NCBI GenBank assembly: GCA_023387245.1
Contig: JAEWIH010000104.1
Span: 1-6,494 of the forward strand
Reading direction: 5' to 3'
Source: Bacillota bacterium
Lineage (GTDB): Bacteria; Bacillota_I; Bacilli_A; Erysipelotrichales; Erysipelotrichaceae
Length of the DNA stretch: 6,494 nucleotides
The notes under the pieces were generated by a model that had not been told where the DNA came from, ran no database searches, and saw only the letters and a list, made by a program, of their open reading frames with translations. Each line of letters opens with the position of its first letter. Position 1 is the first letter of the stretch. The position numbers and the translations under genes were made by a program. Shown here one piece after another: positions 5,585-6,494 of the stretch.

Positions 5585-5887
5585 TATTACCTGACTTTGG
5601 GAGTTAAACTATACAATATAGTGCTAAGCACAGATTAAATCCTATGGCATGGCATTTATAAATTTAAATATAGTTAGCATTTTGTTTTATTATAAACAGA
5701 TTTTTTTAATAAACAAGATTTAAAATCTTAATTTAATATATAACACTATAACACTATATAAATAACAATAAAAAATAAATATTGTCAAATTTTTTAAAAT
5801 TAAACAAAATTCAGTATTTAAACCGATTTTCAATTGCTAGACATTGAATAAACACTTAAAAAATATAGTGTTAAATCCTAAAGACGG
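5585..5887 (+). other. Gene-free, extremely AT-rich module 2
   Basis: No reading frame of note on either strand. It holds a perfect inverted repeat GTGCT-A-AGCAC (5621-5631), another AAGATTT-A-AAATCTT (5715-5729), and the tandem ACACTATA copies near 5744-5759. A split direct repeat is ATATAGTG (5616-5623 and 5863-5870) with TTAAATCCTA (5635-5644 and 5871-5880). ATTGTCAAAT (5781-5790) also occurs in both intermodule repeats (5544-5553 and 5977-5986). After the -35-like TTGGTA I find no convincing -10, so this module seems to have lost its promoter and cargo. Confidence 0.6.
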
Positions 5888-6038
5888 GCCGACGTAAAAA
5901 AAGAGCCACTGCGAATGGCGCTTTTCATTTTAGCGATTAGATAAGATACAACTACATTTTTTATTGTTTTATTTAAATTGTCAAATAGATTAAAAAATAT
6001 TAAAAAATATTAAAAAACTTTTTAAAAAAGTGTCGATA
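5888..6038 (+). repeat. Intermodule repeat copy B
   Basis: Diverged copy of 5451-5584. The 21-nt start (5888-5908) and 36-nt block (5963-5998) are identical to copy A. Copy B gains two extra decamer units of ATTAAAAAAT (5999-6018) and ends in TTTTTAAAAAAGTG-TCGATA, the -35 of module 3. Confidence 0.85.
5896..5925 (+). terminator. Degenerate terminator of module 2, loop inverted relative to copy A
   Basis: AAAAG-A-GCCA (5900-5908) faces TGGC-G-CTTTT (5916-5925) with one internal A/G mismatch and a CTGCGAA loop. The core CCACTGCGAATGG (5906-5918) is the exact reverse complement of the copy A core CCATTCGCAGTGG (5469-5481). The T-tract is shorter than in copy A, so it is probably weaker. Confidence 0.6.
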
Positions 6039-6061
6039 AATTATAACACGGGTGTTACAAC
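5992..6061 (+). promoter_or_regulatory. Module 3 promoter with phased A6 tracts and an internal palindrome
   Basis: A6 tracts begin at 5992, 6002, 6012 and 6024, almost perfectly phased with the helix. Then come TCGATA (6033-6038), a 17-bp spacer and an extended -10-like TGT-TACAAC (6053-6061). The spacer contains TAACAC-GG-GTGTTA (6044-6057), a perfect inverted repeat that could be an operator. The layout copies that of module 1. The -10 is weaker, so activity is less certain. Confidence 0.5.
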
Positions 6062-6074
6062 ATGTGCGTAGGGT

Positions 6075-6362
6075 ATGAAACGAGGTAAAAGTATAAAAAC
6101 TTTAAAATTAAACAATGAACAAATTGAACAATTAAATGAAATTACACAATATTAAAATAATCTTGAAATGTTAGGCTATGATTCCATGTACAGTGCGTAG
6201 CGTGAACATTAAGAACGTGTGATAGATGATGGAATAGTACTTTACCGATACATTAGCGCTCTGGATAAAGAATACGAAGAAGTGAGTGAAATAGTAAAAT
6301 TATCAGTTAATGAATTGTTAATTTTTTGGGAAAATTATGCGGTAGTTGTTGACGAAAAATAA
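6075..6362 (+). pseudogene. Stop-interrupted open frame of 95 codons, unrecognised
   Basis: From the ATG at 6075 a single frame reads to TAA at 6360 with three internal stops: TAA at 6153, TAG at 6198 and TAA at 6210. Between and after the stops the translation looks protein-like: MKRGKSIKTLKLNNEQIEQL and on to EITQY, then NNLEMLGYDSMYSA, then REH, then a 49-residue acidic stretch from ERVIDDG to VVVDEK. No frameshift is needed. Each stop is one C-to-T change from a Gln codon (CAA, CAG, CAA), and the context reads naturally with Gln. The simplest reading is a recently decayed small soluble protein; stop recoding is a remote alternative. TAGGG lies too close to the ATG to be a good ribosome binding site. 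I do not recognise the protein. Confidence 0.5.
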
Positions 6363-6381
6363 CACTATGAATTTGATAATA

Positions 6382-6419
6382 TAAAAATGTACAAAGATGA
6401 TCATTTAAAAATGTACAAA
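6382..6419 (+). repeat. Tandem TGTACA-centred direct repeats (operator pair or IS21-type end)
   Basis: TAAAAATGTACAAA occurs at 6382-6395 and again at 6406-6419, exactly 24 bp apart, with the palindrome ATGATCAT (6397-6404) between. The second copy overlaps the promoter of the next gene. Two readings fit: an operator pair for a dimeric repressor, or the multiple terminal repeats found at the ends of IS21-family elements, which begin with TG and precede the transposase gene closely. Confidence 0.55.
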
Positions 6420-6433
6420 ATATAGGTTACAAT
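6405..6433 (+). promoter_or_regulatory. Promoter of the right-edge gene
   Basis: TTAAAA (6405-6410) and TACAAT (6428-6433) are separated by 17 bp. The second TGTACA repeat lies in the spacer, so a bound protein would block polymerase. The predicted start is near 6440, upstream of an AAGGAG ribosome binding site (6446-6451). Confidence 0.5.
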
Positions 6434-6458
6434 ATCATGGTAATCAAGGAGATGAAAC

Positions 6459-6494
6459 ATGATATTTGAATGTAATATAAACACAAACTTAGAA
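6459..6494 (+). CDS. Start of an unidentified gene, cut by the right edge
   Basis: An ATG preceded by AAGGAG (6446-6451, 7-nt spacing) opens a frame that is still open after 12 codons at the window end: MIFECNINTNLE. The good ribosome binding site and promoter support a real start, but the visible part is too short to identify. If the upstream repeats are an IS21-type end it would be the istA transposase; nothing in the 12 residues confirms this. A self-regulated repressor is the other obvious possibility. Confidence 0.45.
   Translation, partial: MIFECNINTNLE

Noticed and set aside
5451..6038. CRISPR array
   Set aside because: Only two diverged long copies separated by about 400 bp; no short regular repeats with unique spacers and no cas genes.

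Overview
This window looks like chromosomal DNA from a very AT-rich, low-GC Gram-positive bacterium (Bacillota). It could be a Bacilli/Erysipelotrichia lineage or one of the walled or wall-less relatives of Mollicutes. The pointers are a DarA-type cyclic-di-AMP receptor, a DUF951 protein directly upstream of ychF, a short-form phosphate acetyltransferase, A/T-ending codons and strong GGAGG ribosome binding sites. Every tryptophan I read in the conserved genes is TGG and none is an in-frame TGA, which favours the standard bacterial code. The species cannot be fixed from the sequence.

Region 1 (1-5095) is ordinary, tightly packed housekeeping sequence. A leftward rarA, cut by the window edge, diverges from a rightward run of dtd, folD, DUF951, ychF, darA and pta. 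The first four overlap or almost touch, so they are probably co-transcribed and translationally coupled. darA and pta have an extra extended -10 promoter just after ychF. The products cover replication-fork maintenance (RarA), removal of D-amino acids from tRNA (Dtd), one-carbon folate metabolism (FolD), a ribosome-associated GTPase/ATPase (YchF), cyclic-di-AMP sensing (DarA) and acetyl-CoA/acetyl-phosphate exchange (Pta). Both divergent start genes, rarA and dtd, lack a Shine-Dalgarno sequence. Their predicted transcription starts fall on the start codon, so both mRNAs look leaderless.

Region 2 (5096-6494) is different. It has almost no conserved coding sequence and is full of repeats and inverted repeats. 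After a terminator downstream of pta come three diverged modules. Modules 1 and 3 each have helically phased A-tracts, a TCGATA -35 and a TGT-extended -10; module 2 keeps only the A-tract and a -35-like part. Modules 1 and 2 end in related hairpin terminators. The block 'terminator of one module plus promoter region of the next' occurs twice (5451-5584 and 5888-6038). Module 1 encodes either a 30-residue cationic peptide or, more interestingly, a roughly 190-nt structured RNA. That RNA has a 13-bp closing helix, a ribosome-binding-site hairpin, three internal hairpins and an intrinsic terminator. Module 2 is extremely AT-rich and appears decayed. Module 3 holds a 95-codon reading frame broken by three in-frame stops, each explicable as a single C-to-T change in a glutamine codon.

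At the right edge, two TGTACA-centred direct repeats overlap a promoter for a new gene of which only 12 codons are visible. This could be an operator or the end of an IS21-like element. The repeated-module array is the part of the window most likely to hold something undescribed.
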